NCBI GenBank assembly: GCA_963727075.1
Contig: CAVSET010000001.1
Span: 434,001-498,000 of the forward strand
Length of the DNA stretch: 64,000 bases
Source of the DNA: Bog-756 sp963727075
GTDB lineage: Bacteria; Actinomycetota; Acidimicrobiia; Acidimicrobiales; RAAP-2
Reading direction: 5' to 3'
Shown: positions 34,083-43,159 of the stretch, one piece after another
Layout of the letters: every line of letters begins with the position of its first letter
Position numbering within the stretch: the stretch's first letter is position 1
Notes under the pieces: model-generated
The model's database searches: none
Told to the model about the DNA's origin: nothing
The model's input: the letters and a program-made list of their open reading frames with translations, nothing else
Translations under genes and position numbers: made by a program

Positions 34083-35595
34083 GGAACGCCTCAGCGGGCT
34101 CGACGCCAGCTTCCTCTACCTCGAGACGCCCAGCCTGCACATGCACGTGGCCATGACCATGGTGTTCGATCCGACGACCGTCCCCGGTGGCTACTCGTTC
34201 GCGCGGATGAAGGAGCTGATCGCCAAGCGGATCCCCTGTGCCCCGGTGTTCCGTCGGCGCCTGGTCGAGGTGCCGTTTCGGCTGGGCCATCCGGTGTGGG
34301 TCGACGACCCGGACTTCGACCTCGACTACCACGTGCGGCTGGCCGCCGTGCCCCGACCCGGTGGACTGCGGGAGCTGGCCGACCTGGCTGGTGACATCGC
34401 CGGGCACCAGCTCGACCGGTCGAAGCCCTTGTGGGAGATGTGGATCGTCGAGGGACTGGAGCACGGTCGGATCGGCTTCATCGCCAAGATGCACCACTCG
34501 ACCGTGGACGGGGTGTCCGGAGCCGAGCTCCTCTCCGTGCTCTTCGACCTCGAACCCGAGCCGGCGCCCAGCTCCGAGGAGATCGTCGGCGGCGGTGACG
34601 GGCCCGAGGGCGCGCCGGTCGACCTACGGATCCCCTCCGGTCTCGAGCTCATGAGCCACGCCCTGCTGGCCCGGTCCATGCGACCCATCGAGATCACCCT
34701 CGACGTCGTCCGGACCGGGTATCGCGTCCTCAACGTCCGCCGCGTCCGGCTCGGCTCGGGCCGCAGCTCGACACGGGCCCGGGCCGCACTCCCCCTCTCC
34801 GCGCCACGAACCTCGTTCAACTCCGCCATCACCCGCCGCCGGTCGGTCGCCCTCACCGCGGTGGGCCTGGAGGACGTCAAGCGACTGAAGAACGCCACCG
34901 GGACCACCGTGAACGACGTGGTGCTGGCGGTGTGCACCGGCGCCCTCCGCTCGTTCCTGCTCGAGGGCGACGAGCTCCCGGACAAGCCCCTGGTGGCGGT
35001 GGTCCCGGTGTCGGTGAGGCCGGACGTCGGCGCACCCAAGGGCTCGAACCAGGTGTCATCGATGTTCGTGCAGCTCCCCGTCGACCTCCACCTCCCCCTC
35101 GAACGCCTGATGGCCATACACGACGGGACGAAGGGGGCAAAAGAGGAGCACAACGCCCTCGGTGCCGACCTCCTGCAGAACTGGGCCGAATACTCCACCC
35201 CGAACGTCTTCGCCAACGCCGCCCGCCTCTACTCGCGAATGCGGTTAGCCGACCGCCATCGGCCCATCGCCAACCTGGTCGTCTCCAATGTCCCCGGGCC
35301 CGACTTTGCTCTCTATCTGGGAGGGGCCGAGCTTCAGGCCGGGTTCCCCCTCGGTCCGGTCATGGACGGCATGGGTCTCAATATCACCATCATGAGCTAT
35401 CGCGGCGTCCTGTACTGGGGGATCATGGCCTGCCCCGAGTCCATCCCGCGGGTGTGGAACCTGACCGCCGCCATCCCGGTGGCGCTCGACGAGCTCCTCG
35501 ACGCCTCCGGCCTCGCCCCGGCGACCTACCGGTCCGCCGACGCGGCGGCCGCGGTGCGCGCCTCGGGGATCGAGGTCAGGCTCCCGGGCGCCTGA
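34081..35595 (+). CDS. Wax ester synthase/diacylglycerol acyltransferase (WS/DGAT)
   Basis: 504 residues. The canonical start MERLSGLDASFLYLETPSLH follows a GAGGGAGGGAAC ribosome site. The catalytic HHxxxDG is in KMHHSTVDGVSG. The C-terminal motifs NDVVLAVCTGALRSFL, the PLVAVVPVSVR segment and LVVSNVPGP are present. It makes triacylglycerol or wax esters from acyl-CoA. Such enzymes are common in actinobacteria that store lipid. Divergent from a membrane-anchored esterase. Confidence 0.95.
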   Translation: MERLSGLDASFLYLETPSLHMHVAMTMVFDPTTVPGGYSFARMKELIAKRIPCAPVFRRRLVEVPFRLGHPVWVDDPDFDLDYHVRLAAVPRPGGLRELADLAGDIAGHQLDRSKPLWEMWIVEGLEHGRIGFIAKMHHSTVDGVSGAELLSVLFDLEPEPAPSSEEIVGGGDGPEGAPVDLRIPSGLELMSHALLARSMRPIEITLDVVRTGYRVLNVRRVRLGSGRSSTRARAALPLSAPRTSFNSAITRRRSVALTAVGLEDVKRLKNATGTTVNDVVLAVCTGALRSFLLEGDELPDKPLVAVVPVSVRPDVGAPKGSNQVSSMFVQLPVDLHLPLERLMAIHDGTKGAKEEHNALGADLLQNWAEYSTPNVFANAARLYSRMRLADRHRPIANLVVSNVPGPDFALYLGGAELQAGFPLGPVMDGMGLNITIMSYRGVLYWGIMACPESIPRVWNLTAAIPVALDELLDASGLAPATYRSADAAAAVRASGIEVRLPGA

Positions 35596-35597
35596 TC

Positions 35598-35618
35598 CCG
35601 GGCGCCGGCGCGGCCCGG
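35598..35618. terminator. Hairpin between convergent genes
   Basis: CCGGGC, 9-nt loop (GCCGGCGCG), GCCCGG lies in the 39-bp gap between the WS/DGAT stop and the beta-propeller gene stop. It can terminate in either direction; no T-run. Confidence 0.4.
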
Positions 35619-35634
35619 AGGGGCATGGGGGCGG

Positions 35635-36849
35635 TCAGGGTGTGGGGGCGACGGCCATGGACGAGGCACCGGAGCACACCGGGACGGCCGGGCCGAACGT
35701 CTGGGTCGCGGGTTGGTACGGGATGACCGCGGTGAAGCCGTCCACGATGAACGCGCCGGTCCCTCCCGGGCCGAGCACGATGTCGGTCGGATGCTCCGTC
35801 CCCGACACCGAGGGGTTCTCGGATCGCTGCGGCAGGCGGACCGGGGGCGGGGGATCGGTGAAGGCCGTCTTCACGACCGGGTTCACCCAGTTGTTGGCGT
35901 TGTCCACCACCAGCAGCGACGACCCGTCGGGAACCACGGCCACGGCGGCGGGATCGGAGATCCCGTACCGGGCGAACCCGGCGGGCGGCAGGGTGGCGCC
36001 GGTCGGCGTGACCGGGAGCACCCGACCCTCGAAGTCGGTGCCGCCTTGGCCGACCACGTAGACGGTGGAGCCGTCTTCGGTGACGGCGATGCCATGGGGT
36101 GAGTAGACCGACGAGATGGCCAGCCCGGTCGGGATCTCGGCCCCGGCGGTGGCGTTGGCCGTGTTCACCGCGATGACCCCGCCCGGCACCAGGGCGTACA
36201 GCGTGATGCCGTTCGGGGCCAGGGCCAGGCCGTAGACGGTGTGGCCCGTACCGAGGTCGAGCGGGGTGCCCACCCGACGGGTGGCCGTGTCGATGGGGAC
36301 GACGGTCGTCCCGTTGGCGGCCAGGACGGTCCGGCCCCCGGCCAGCACCACGATGGCATGGGTGCCCCCCTGCCCGGGAAGGGTGATGGGCCGCTCGGCC
36401 TGCTGGCTGACCAGGTCGATGGGGATGACCACGCTCTGGGCGCCGGCGCCGGCGCCGGCGCCGGCGCCCGAGGTCGGTGGCTCCGACGCGGCGGCGGAGG
36501 ACGCCGGAGCCGGCGCTGTCCCCCCCGGCGTCGTGACCACATAGGCCCACCGGCCGTCCGGCGAGGCGGCGATGGCGAAGTTGCCGAGGGTCGGCGGACG
36601 GGAGATCGGCAGCGGGATGGTGGCCTCCGCGGTACGGGTCTTCAACTCGACCGGCGTGACCCCGGTCGGGCACACCACGTAGCCCACCGGGCCGGCGGGG
36701 GCCAGCGAGGCGTCGTGGACCGAGGGTGGGCTCGGCGTGGCCAGCAGGGAACAGGCGGCGAGCGCCAGGACGAGGAGGGCCGCAGCGAGCACCGGCCATC
36801 GGTACGAGGGCGTGGTCCGGGCGCCACCGGTCGGACGACGGGTTGCCAT
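35635..36849 (-). CDS. YncE-like beta-propeller lipoprotein
   Basis: 404 residues from ATG 36849. Basic N-terminus, hydrophobic core and lipobox (LVLALAACSLL). The body has repeated propeller-blade motifs such as AASPDGRWAYVVTTPGGT, LALAPNGITLYALVPGG, AVTEDGSTVYVVGQGG and AVVPDGSSLLVVDNANNW. A (GGCGCC)n run at about 36440-36470 encodes alternating Gly-Ala in a linker. Probably extracytoplasmic and lipid-anchored; ligand or partner unknown. The frame continues upstream to 37095, but the lipobox fixes the start. Confidence 0.82.
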   Translation of the reverse strand: MATRRPTGGARTTPSYRWPVLAAALLVLALAACSLLATPSPPSVHDASLAPAGPVGYVVCPTGVTPVELKTRTAEATIPLPISRPPTLGNFAIAASPDGRWAYVVTTPGGTAPAPASSAAASEPPTSGAGAGAGAGAQSVVIPIDLVSQQAERPITLPGQGGTHAIVVLAGGRTVLAANGTTVVPIDTATRRVGTPLDLGTGHTVYGLALAPNGITLYALVPGGVIAVNTANATAGAEIPTGLAISSVYSPHGIAVTEDGSTVYVVGQGGTDFEGRVLPVTPTGATLPPAGFARYGISDPAAVAVVPDGSSLLVVDNANNWVNPVVKTAFTDPPPPVRLPQRSENPSVSGTEHPTDIVLGPGGTGAFIVDGFTAVIPYQPATQTFGPAVPVCSGASSMAVAPTP

Positions 36850-36911
36850 GGCTGGCGCGACCCTGCACGCGACATGGCGGCTGATCCGGCGCCAGCCGGA
36901 GGGCGAGCGGT

Positions 36912-37211
36912 TCAGGTGTGCTCGAAGACGGGGGCGCCCTCGACCTCGAAGGCGAGCTCGTCCACGAAGCACCACCACCATTCCTCGCCCGGCTCGAACG
37001 ACTGGATGAGAGGGTGGGCGGTAGTGCCAAAATGGGCGGTGGCGTGGCGCCCGGGCGAGCTGTCGCAGCACCCTACGTGGCCGCACACCATGCACAGCCG
37101 CAGGTGGACCCAGTGGCCGCCTTGGCGCAGGCAGTCCTCGCAGCCGTCGGCCGAAGGCGTGACCTCCTGTACCTGGTCGAGATGGTCACAGGTCGGACCG
37201 GTGTCGCTCAT
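36912..37211 (-). CDS. UBP-type zinc finger domain protein
   Basis: 99 residues, the usual size of stand-alone bacterial UBP zinc fingers. Zinc ligands in CDHLDQV, CEDCLRQGGHWVHLRLCMVC, GHVGCCDSSPGRHATAHF and AHPLIQSFE; the tail holds EWWWCFVD. Ribosome site GGAGGGA before ATG 37211. Role in bacteria is unknown; in eukaryotes this fold binds ubiquitin C-termini, which does not apply here. A (TGGCAA)n repeat lies just upstream. Confidence 0.85.
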   Translation of the reverse strand: MSDTGPTCDHLDQVQEVTPSADGCEDCLRQGGHWVHLRLCMVCGHVGCCDSSPGRHATAHFGTTAHPLIQSFEPGEEWWWCFVDELAFEVEGAPVFEHT

Positions 37212-37245
37212 CGGGTCCCTCCAGCGGTGATGGCGGCCAGGGCAC

Positions 37246-37275
37246 TGGCAATGGCAATGGCAACGACAATGGCAA
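37246..37275 (+). repeat. Hexanucleotide tandem repeat (TGGCAA, five units, one altered)
   Basis: Units at 37246, 37252, 37258 and 37270 are exact; the one at 37264 is CGACAA. It lies between the DUF885 stop and the UBP zinc finger start, i.e. 35-64 bp upstream of the latter, where repeat-number changes could alter promoter spacing. Confidence 0.75.
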
Positions 37276-37320
37276 ATGACAACGGCACGTGCGGCGCCGT
37301 CCCGTGCCCGGGACCCGATG

Positions 37321-38964
37321 CTAGTGGTGGCCTCGGTCCGCCCGGCCGGGCCCGGTCGGTCCCCGGGCGGCCCGCACGGCCAGCGGCACCGGCATGGCAC
37401 CGCTTCCGGCCAGTGCATCGTGGAAGGCCCTCGGGGTCCCGCCGGCTCCCACCCACTCGGCCCGGGCCCGTTCGATGGCGACGGCGCCGGTCAGATAGGC
37501 GGAGGCCTGGGTGGGCCAGGAGCAGTAGCGGGTCACCTCGGAGCGCGCCGTCGGCAGCGGGAGCAAAGCCCGCTCGTGCATGAACGTCACCGCCTCGTCG
37601 ACCGACATCTCACCGGTGTGGAGCGAGGTGTCGACCACGATCCGGGCGGCTCGGAAGAGGCGGGCCTCCAATTGGCCGAGCTCCTCCTCGGGTGAGAAGA
37701 ACCCGGCCTCCCGCATGGTCGCCTCGGCATAGAGGGCCCACCCCTCGATGAAGTAGGTGGACGTGAACAGGCGCCGAATAGGGCGGGCCGCCTTCATGGT
37801 CATGAGGTGCCAGTGATGGCCGGGGTAGGCCTCGTGCACCGCGGTGGTGGCCACCGAGTAGGTGGCGTTGCTCTCGAGCAGGCCTCTCACCTCCTCGTGG
37901 TCATCGGGATCGACCGGATACGGCACGAAGAAGTGGCCGACCCTCGAGGGCTTGAACATCGGAGGCGACAGATAGCTCGCCACGGCCAGGGTCGCCCGCA
38001 CGGCGGAAGGGGCCGGGATCACCTCGCAGCGTTCGTCGGGCGGACTGGACACCAGTCCCCGGTCGGTCAGGAACCGGCGGGCCTTCTGGCACATGGACTC
38101 GTAGTCGGACCGCATGTCGTCGATCGTGGCGGCGTGGGCCTGCTGGAGGCGCCGCACGGTGGTGGGCCAGTCGTCGGCACCGGAGATCGTCTGGGCCAGA
38201 TGGCCCATCAGGTCGGCGACCCGGTGGTACTCGTCCCACCCCAGCTGGCGCAGCGATTCGACATCCAGATCGAGGAGCTCGCCGCGACGGAGGACGGCGT
38301 TGTAGCGGTCCTCTCCGAACGCGTAGGTCCCCGAACACTCGGGCAGGAGCCGGCGCAGGAATTCGGCGAACCGCTCATAGGCGCGGGCGCCGATCTCCCC
38401 CGCCTCCCTCAGTCGCAGCTGGTTGGCCGGCTGGCGCGCCAGCCCGGCGACCTCGTCGCGGGCGAACCCGATGTTGGCCACGCACTGTGCCAGGCTGCGC
38501 TCGACGACCAGTGCGCTGGCCAGCTCGGGGTCGAGGTTCCGCTCGGCTTCCTCCAGCACCGGTCCGATGGCGCCCAGACGGGCCGCGGCCGCCTCGGTGA
38601 ACTCGTCCTCGGTGCGCAGCTCGAGCAGGAACAGCTCGGTGATCCCGGTCTCGAGGTATGCCTCAGGCGACCGGCGCCACGCCTCCCATCCGACCAGGGC
38701 CACGCGCTGGCCAAGGTGGGCGATGACCAGGTCCCGGTCGACGGACTGGTCGAAGCTCAACACGCCGGGGTCGATGTCGGTGAACTGCTGCAGCCAGCGC
38801 TCGTCCTCTGACGAGCGCCGGTCGAACGCCTGCGCCGAGCAGTCGTCGAGGCGGTGGTCGTACCCGTCCACTCCGAGGAGGGAGGCCCACACCGGGGACT
38901 CGTCGAACTCCCGGGCCATGAGCTCGTCGATGGCCCGGTCGAAGTCGTCAGGGGAGCCGGCCAC
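37321..38964 (-). CDS. DUF885 family protein (putative zinc-dependent peptidase-like)
   Basis: 547 residues from GTG 38964. It opens with DFDRAIDELMAREFDESPVW, and the zinc-motif region AVHEAYPGHHWH lies at about 376-387 (HEAYPGHH 377-384), followed by YFIEGWALYAEATM with a further glutamate. DUF885 proteins have this HExxPGH signature and helical fold; some act as carboxypeptidase-like enzymes, but the substrate here is unknown. No signal peptide. A perfect TATACT -10 sits 7 nt upstream of the GTG, supporting a leaderless start. Confidence 0.88.
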   Translation of the reverse strand: MAGSPDDFDRAIDELMAREFDESPVWASLLGVDGYDHRLDDCSAQAFDRRSSEDERWLQQFTDIDPGVLSFDQSVDRDLVIAHLGQRVALVGWEAWRRSPEAYLETGITELFLLELRTEDEFTEAAAARLGAIGPVLEEAERNLDPELASALVVERSLAQCVANIGFARDEVAGLARQPANQLRLREAGEIGARAYERFAEFLRRLLPECSGTYAFGEDRYNAVLRRGELLDLDVESLRQLGWDEYHRVADLMGHLAQTISGADDWPTTVRRLQQAHAATIDDMRSDYESMCQKARRFLTDRGLVSSPPDERCEVIPAPSAVRATLAVASYLSPPMFKPSRVGHFFVPYPVDPDDHEEVRGLLESNATYSVATTAVHEAYPGHHWHLMTMKAARPIRRLFTSTYFIEGWALYAEATMREAGFFSPEEELGQLEARLFRAARIVVDTSLHTGEMSVDEAVTFMHERALLPLPTARSEVTRYCSWPTQASAYLTGAVAIERARAEWVGAGGTPRAFHDALAGSGAMPVPLAVRAARGPTGPGRADRGHH

Positions 38965-38971
38965 CGGCCGC

Positions 38972-38977
38972 AGTATA
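38972..38977 (-). promoter_or_regulatory. -10 hexamer (TATACT) for the DUF885 gene
   Basis: On the minus strand TATACT is followed by 7 nt and then GTG 38964. This is the clearest leaderless-type promoter in the window. Confidence 0.55.
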
Positions 38978-39146
38978 GGAATCCGGGCCGAGCCGGCGGC
39001 GCGGGCTCGGGTGCGTTCCGTTCGGACAGCGGCACGTCCTCAAACCCGGTTATCGACACTGCCCGACTCCCTCACACGCCCGATCGTGACCCGCCCTGGG
39101 GGAGCGTCAGCCCACGGGTAGCCGGTCGCGCCCCTGGGCCGAGGTG

Positions 39147-39755
39147 TCACTGGCGAGTTTCGGCGCCCAGCGAGAGCACCGGCCCCGCCACCACCTCGCG
39201 GACGGCATCCACTCTCTGGTCCAGATGGCGAACGGCTTCCCTGGTCAACCCGGCTGCAGCCGAGCGGTGCGCCCGTCGGCCGCGGTTGGCTCGACCGGTG
39301 GCAACGGCCGAGTCGAGGCGGCGGGCACGCCGTTTGGCCCTCCACCCGAGGGAGGGGGCGCCCTCGGTGTCCACCGCGGCCAGGATCAACCCGCCGGCGA
39401 GGCCGAGATTCTTGCACAGCTGGAGGAGCTGCTGAGTACGGGTGGCGTCGTCCGCCTCCTCCCAGAAACGATGCCCGGCATAGGTGGTGGGGATGATCGA
39501 CCCGATCAGCGCCAGGGCGGCCAGACGCCGGAATCGCCCCGAGGCCAACAACAGGCCGGCGCCCACCTGGACCAGGCCGTTCAAGCGCACCAGGTCCCTC
39601 GTGTCCTGGTCGAGGGCCGACACCTTGTTGGCCAGGGGGCGGGTCACCGCCTCGGCGGACTTGACCTTGGAATCGGGGTTGCGGACGGCGTCGAGACCGC
39701 CCACGACGAAGATGGAGGCCAACATCGGACGAGCCACACGACGGGAGATGCTCAC
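39147..39755 (-). CDS. DoxX family membrane protein
   Basis: 202 residues. The DoxX start SISRRVARPMLASIFVVGGL precedes four membrane helices, with NGLVQVGAGLLLASGRFRRL and the KNLGLAGGLILAAVD helix typical of the family. A basic C-terminal tail (WRAKRRARRLDSAVATGR) is cytoplasmic. DoxX proteins have been linked to membrane redox complexes in mycobacteria, but the role here is unknown. GTG start. Confidence 0.82.
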   Translation of the reverse strand: MSISRRVARPMLASIFVVGGLDAVRNPDSKVKSAEAVTRPLANKVSALDQDTRDLVRLNGLVQVGAGLLLASGRFRRLAALALIGSIIPTTYAGHRFWEEADDATRTQQLLQLCKNLGLAGGLILAAVDTEGAPSLGWRAKRRARRLDSAVATGRANRGRRAHRSAAAGLTREAVRHLDQRVDAVREVVAGPVLSLGAETRQ

Positions 39756-40140
39756 GTCCCAGTCCTACCCAGCCCGGGCCCTTTCATGCCTGTCCGGTCG
39801 TGTCGAACGCCCTTCAGGTGCCGGGCGGGGTGTCGTGAGAGGCGGCGGGAGCGGTCCGGACGTGGACCGCTCGAGATCTGTTCCTACCGCAGTCCCGGCG
39901 CGGCCCATTGGCCACGCGCCCCGGATGACCGACGAGCCTTGAACTCGAGATCTGCCGCTGCGCAAGGCCACCTCGAGTTGATGGGGGTAGGGCCCAGCCG
40001 CCCTGGTCCGGATTGTCTGCCCGGGCGGGGTCCAAGAAACACTCAAGGCACGTGACGGACTGGACGATTGGTTAGGGGTGATCGCGGGTCTGTTTCGCTG
40101 GTCGCGGCGGCCTCGCGGCAGCAACGGGAGGTCGCTATCC
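39756..40140. other. 385-bp gap upstream of the repeat-GH16 gene
   Basis: No convincing gene. CTCGAGATCTG occurs twice as a direct repeat (39870-39880 and 39944-39954). The right end must hold the promoter of the GH16 gene; its ribosome site GGGAGG is at about 40127-40132. Open frames here do not resemble proteins. Confidence 0.6.
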
Positions 40141-41841
40141 GTGTCTACGGCACTCGGCAGGAGGATGAGACGCAGAGTCATCCTTGGCGTCGTTCTTGCC
40201 GTTGCGGCCTTTGGCGTCTTCCCGACTTCGTTCTCGACAACTTCACCATCCGCGACGGCAGCCGTCGAGAGCAGAGCCTCCGGCGGTGGCTACTGGTTGG
40301 TCGCCTCGGACGGAGGCATCTTCTCCTACGGCGACGCCGGCTTCCACGGCTCGGCCGGCAGCCTGCAGCTGAACCGCCCCATCGTGGGCATGGCGTCGAC
40401 GCCCGACGGCGGTGGCTACTGGTTGGTCGCCTCGGACGGAGGCATCTTCTCCTACGGCGACGCCGGCTTCCACGGCTCGGCCGGCAGCCTGCAGCTGAAC
40501 CGCCCCATCGTGGGCATGGCGTCGACGCCCGACGGCGGTGGCTACTGGTTGGTCGCCTCGGACGGAGGCATCTTCTCCTACGGCGACGCCGGCTTCCACG
40601 GCTCGGCCGGCAGCCTGCAGCTGAACCGCCCCATCGTGGGCATGGCGTCGACGCCCGACGGCGGTGGCTACTGGTTGGTCGCCTCGGACGGAGGCATCTT
40701 CTCCTACGGCGACGCCGGCTTCCACGGCTCGGCCGGCAGCCTGCAGCTGAACCGCCCCATCGTGGGCATGGCGTCGACGCCCGACGGCGGTGGCTACTGG
40801 TTGGTCGCCTCGGACGGAGGCATCTTCTCCTACGGCGACGCCGGCTTCCACGGCTCGGCCGGCAGCCTGCAGCTGAACCGCCCCATCGTGGGCATGGCGT
40901 CGACGCCCGACGGCGGTGGCTACTGGTTGGTCGCCTCGGACGGAGGCATCTTCTCCTACGGCGACGCCGGCTTCCACGGCTCGGCCGGCAGCCTGCAGCT
41001 GAACCGCCCCATCGTGGGCATGGCCACTCTTCGACCGACGCTGCAGAGTCGGCTTACCTCGCAGGCAGGCCTGTCCCCACCGCCCGGGTACACGAGCCGA
41101 CAACTGGTCTTCGACGACCAGTTCTCCGGTAACACACTCGACTCGAGCAAGTGGACGACCTACATGGCCGGGCAGGGTGGGGGCTGCTGGAACTGCTCCG
41201 GTCTGCCGGCCGGCGACTCGGCAGCGGGCACCGGGACCCACGAAACCTACTTCTCGCCCGCGCAGAACGTGGTCAACGGTCGCCTCGACCTCAACATGGT
41301 GCCGGACAACTCGGACGCGGGCTACCTGACCCGGTCGGGCGTGGTCACGAGCTATCAGAAGTGGTCGCTGGCGAGCGGGTACGTCCAGATCGAGGCGCAG
41401 CTCCCGGACAGCTCGGCCGGGGGGTGGCCGGCGATCTGGCTCCTCGACCCGAACGGCGACGGCAGCAACCAGGAGATCGACCTACAGGAGGGCGGGTTCA
41501 CGTCCGGAACGGGACTCCCCGCCGGCACGCCGGAGAACGACGTCTTCGTATCGACGTACCACACGCCCTCAGGGGCCCAGTCGAGCTTCTCCTACGCCAC
41601 GCCGACGGCCATGAACACCGGGGAACACGTCTACGGCGTCGAGTACCTACCGGGCCAGTCGATCAAGACCTACTTCGACGGGAAGCTCGTGGGCGACTGG
41701 ACGACCGACATCAGCACCCTGCCCTACGAGCTGGTCCTCTGGAACGCTCAGGCCAGCAATGCAGCGGGCGGCTATCACACGTCAGGATCGCCGAACACGT
41801 CGACCATGACGGTGGCAGAGGTTCAGGCATATTCTGGCTAG
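40141..41841 (+). CDS. Secreted GH16-family glycanase with six N-terminal repeats
   Basis: 566 residues from GTG 40141, 8 nt after GGGAGG; an earlier in-frame GTG at 40078 lacks a ribosome site. Signal peptide (RRRVILGVVLAVAAFGVF), then six 42-residue repeats (GGGYWLVASDGGIFSYGDAG and following), probably beta-propeller or carbohydrate-binding units. The catalytic GH16 domain starts near SRQLVFDDQFSGNTLDSSKW; the active site is QEIDLQEGG (E445 nucleophile, D447, E450 acid/base). Ends YELVLWNAQ and TMTVAEVQAYSG. Cleaves beta-1,3/1,4-glucans, galactans or related polysaccharides outside the cell. Heads the polysaccharide island. Confidence 0.92.
   Translation: MSTALGRRMRRRVILGVVLAVAAFGVFPTSFSTTSPSATAAVESRASGGGYWLVASDGGIFSYGDAGFHGSAGSLQLNRPIVGMASTPDGGGYWLVASDGGIFSYGDAGFHGSAGSLQLNRPIVGMASTPDGGGYWLVASDGGIFSYGDAGFHGSAGSLQLNRPIVGMASTPDGGGYWLVASDGGIFSYGDAGFHGSAGSLQLNRPIVGMASTPDGGGYWLVASDGGIFSYGDAGFHGSAGSLQLNRPIVGMASTPDGGGYWLVASDGGIFSYGDAGFHGSAGSLQLNRPIVGMATLRPTLQSRLTSQAGLSPPPGYTSRQLVFDDQFSGNTLDSSKWTTYMAGQGGGCWNCSGLPAGDSAAGTGTHETYFSPAQNVVNGRLDLNMVPDNSDAGYLTRSGVVTSYQKWSLASGYVQIEAQLPDSSAGGWPAIWLLDPNGDGSNQEIDLQEGGFTSGTGLPAGTPENDVFVSTYHTPSGAQSSFSYATPTAMNTGEHVYGVEYLPGQSIKTYFDGKLVGDWTTDISTLPYELVLWNAQASNAAGGYHTSGSPNTSTMTVAEVQAYSG
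40282..41022 (+). repeat. Six tandem 126-bp coding repeats, essentially identical
   Basis: Units start at 40282, 40408, 40534, 40660, 40786 and 40912. The copies look identical at the nucleotide level, third positions included; the last diverges after about 41022. They lie in frame in the GH16 gene and create long open shadow frames on both strands. Confidence 0.95.
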
Positions 41842-42905
41842 CGCTTCCCCATCAGATATCCGGTGAGGGTGGCGAGAAGTCCGATACAGATCATCGCGGC
41901 GCGGGCCACGCCCCAAGCATCGCCCCGGAGGCCGGAACGTAGACCGTCGAGTACACCGCGCGGCAGAGTAGAGAGTACATACCTGCGCTCACTGGACAGC
42001 GCTTCATCGCGGCCGGCGCGCTGGGTTACCGCTGCCTTGGACAGGCCCTCGGCGTAGCAGCGCCTGAGGAAGTACGAGACCCTCGCACGTTCCACTGCGA
42101 CATGGTGGTGGACAATGGCGGGAGGGACGTGAAGCAGCTGCGCTCCGACTAGGACCCGCCGCAGACGTATGGCAAACTCGGTTTCCTCGCACCCGAGCGG
42201 AAATGAGCCGACGCGTCCCATGTCCGTATCGAAGGAACCGACAATGTCGAAGACCGAACGCCGGAACGACATGGCCGCCCCGATGAGATTGCGCTGTGGC
42301 ATCACGTGGTCCGGCAGGCCGAGATAACTGCAGCCGACCACCCAGTCGAACTCGAGTGGGAACCATCGGGGGCGGCCCCGATCCGGCCAGACTGGGAGGG
42401 CAACCCCACCTGCGCCCGCCACGTCAGAGCGGTACCGCTCGAGCAGCTCCTCCAACCAGCCGGGGTCCGCCTCAGCGTCATCGTCGAGGAAGGCCACGAC
42501 ATCGCCGCTGGCGAGTCGGACGCCAGTGTTCCGCGCACCGGACAGCCCCTTCTCGTCCAGGCTGGCGACCAATTCGATGTCGCTCGGGAACGAGGACCGG
42601 GCCCGCTCCAGCAACTGATGGTTGTGATCAATGACGACGAGGAGTTGATCCGGAAGCCGCCGCTGCATGCGCAAGGATGCGATTGCATTGAGAAGTGAGT
42701 CCCAGCGACGCTCGGTATAGGCGCAGATGACAACCGTCACGGTGCGCGGGGGTCCGGGAGGGAATCGGTCCGGCGGGGGTTCGACGCCGTTGAGAGCCGG
42801 CGTGACGACGTCCGCCGTGAGGCCCCGTCTTGCTTCGCCGCCGGGCTCTATCTCGCGCTGGGGATGCCCCGCGCCGCCATCCGCCACATGATGCGAATGA
42901 GTCAC
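41838..42905 (-). CDS. GT2 family glycosyltransferase
   Basis: 355 residues from GTG 42905, with a GGAGG ribosome site. GT-A core: VTVVICAYTERRWDSLLNAI, LDEKGLSGARNTGV, then the DxD-like VVAFLDDDAEADPGW and a later PLGCEETEFAIRLRR acceptor-side motif (ED/ET). A C-terminal membrane helix (AAMICIGLLATLTGYLMGKR) anchors it. It adds a sugar from a nucleotide donor to a growing glycan. Convergent with the GH16 gene; the stop codons overlap by 4 nt. Confidence 0.9.
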   Translation of the reverse strand: MTHSHHVADGGAGHPQREIEPGGEARRGLTADVVTPALNGVEPPPDRFPPGPPRTVTVVICAYTERRWDSLLNAIASLRMQRRLPDQLLVVIDHNHQLLERARSSFPSDIELVASLDEKGLSGARNTGVRLASGDVVAFLDDDAEADPGWLEELLERYRSDVAGAGGVALPVWPDRGRPRWFPLEFDWVVGCSYLGLPDHVMPQRNLIGAAMSFRRSVFDIVGSFDTDMGRVGSFPLGCEETEFAIRLRRVLVGAQLLHVPPAIVHHHVAVERARVSYFLRRCYAEGLSKAAVTQRAGRDEALSSERRYVLSTLPRGVLDGLRSGLRGDAWGVARAAMICIGLLATLTGYLMGKR

Positions 42906-43159
42906 CTTCGCGACACCTCCCCGGGAGCTACGCAGCCCCCAATACCCCTCATGACGCGGGTCAGAGCAAAGGCCAAGTGTCCCATCACCCCTCGATCAGT
43001 TCAAAACGCCCCGCTCGACGGCGCCCGCATCCGCCCGTTCTCCCGGTCGCTCGATGCCCGGATCCATTTCCACCCGATGAGGGCATGCGGATGTCGAACG
43101 ATGGAGAACCTCCGGAGGCCGCCCCGGCTTCGACGCTCCGGTCGGTATTGGCACTGATG

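Noticed and set aside
40282..41022. CRISPR array
   Set aside because: The repeats are directly adjoining 126-bp coding units with no spacers, and no cas gene is present.
40068..41241. Long second and third open frames over the 126-bp repeats on both strands
   Set aside because: They arise because identical repeats of a length divisible by three keep any stop-free frame open. The GH16 frame has the signal peptide and catalytic motif.
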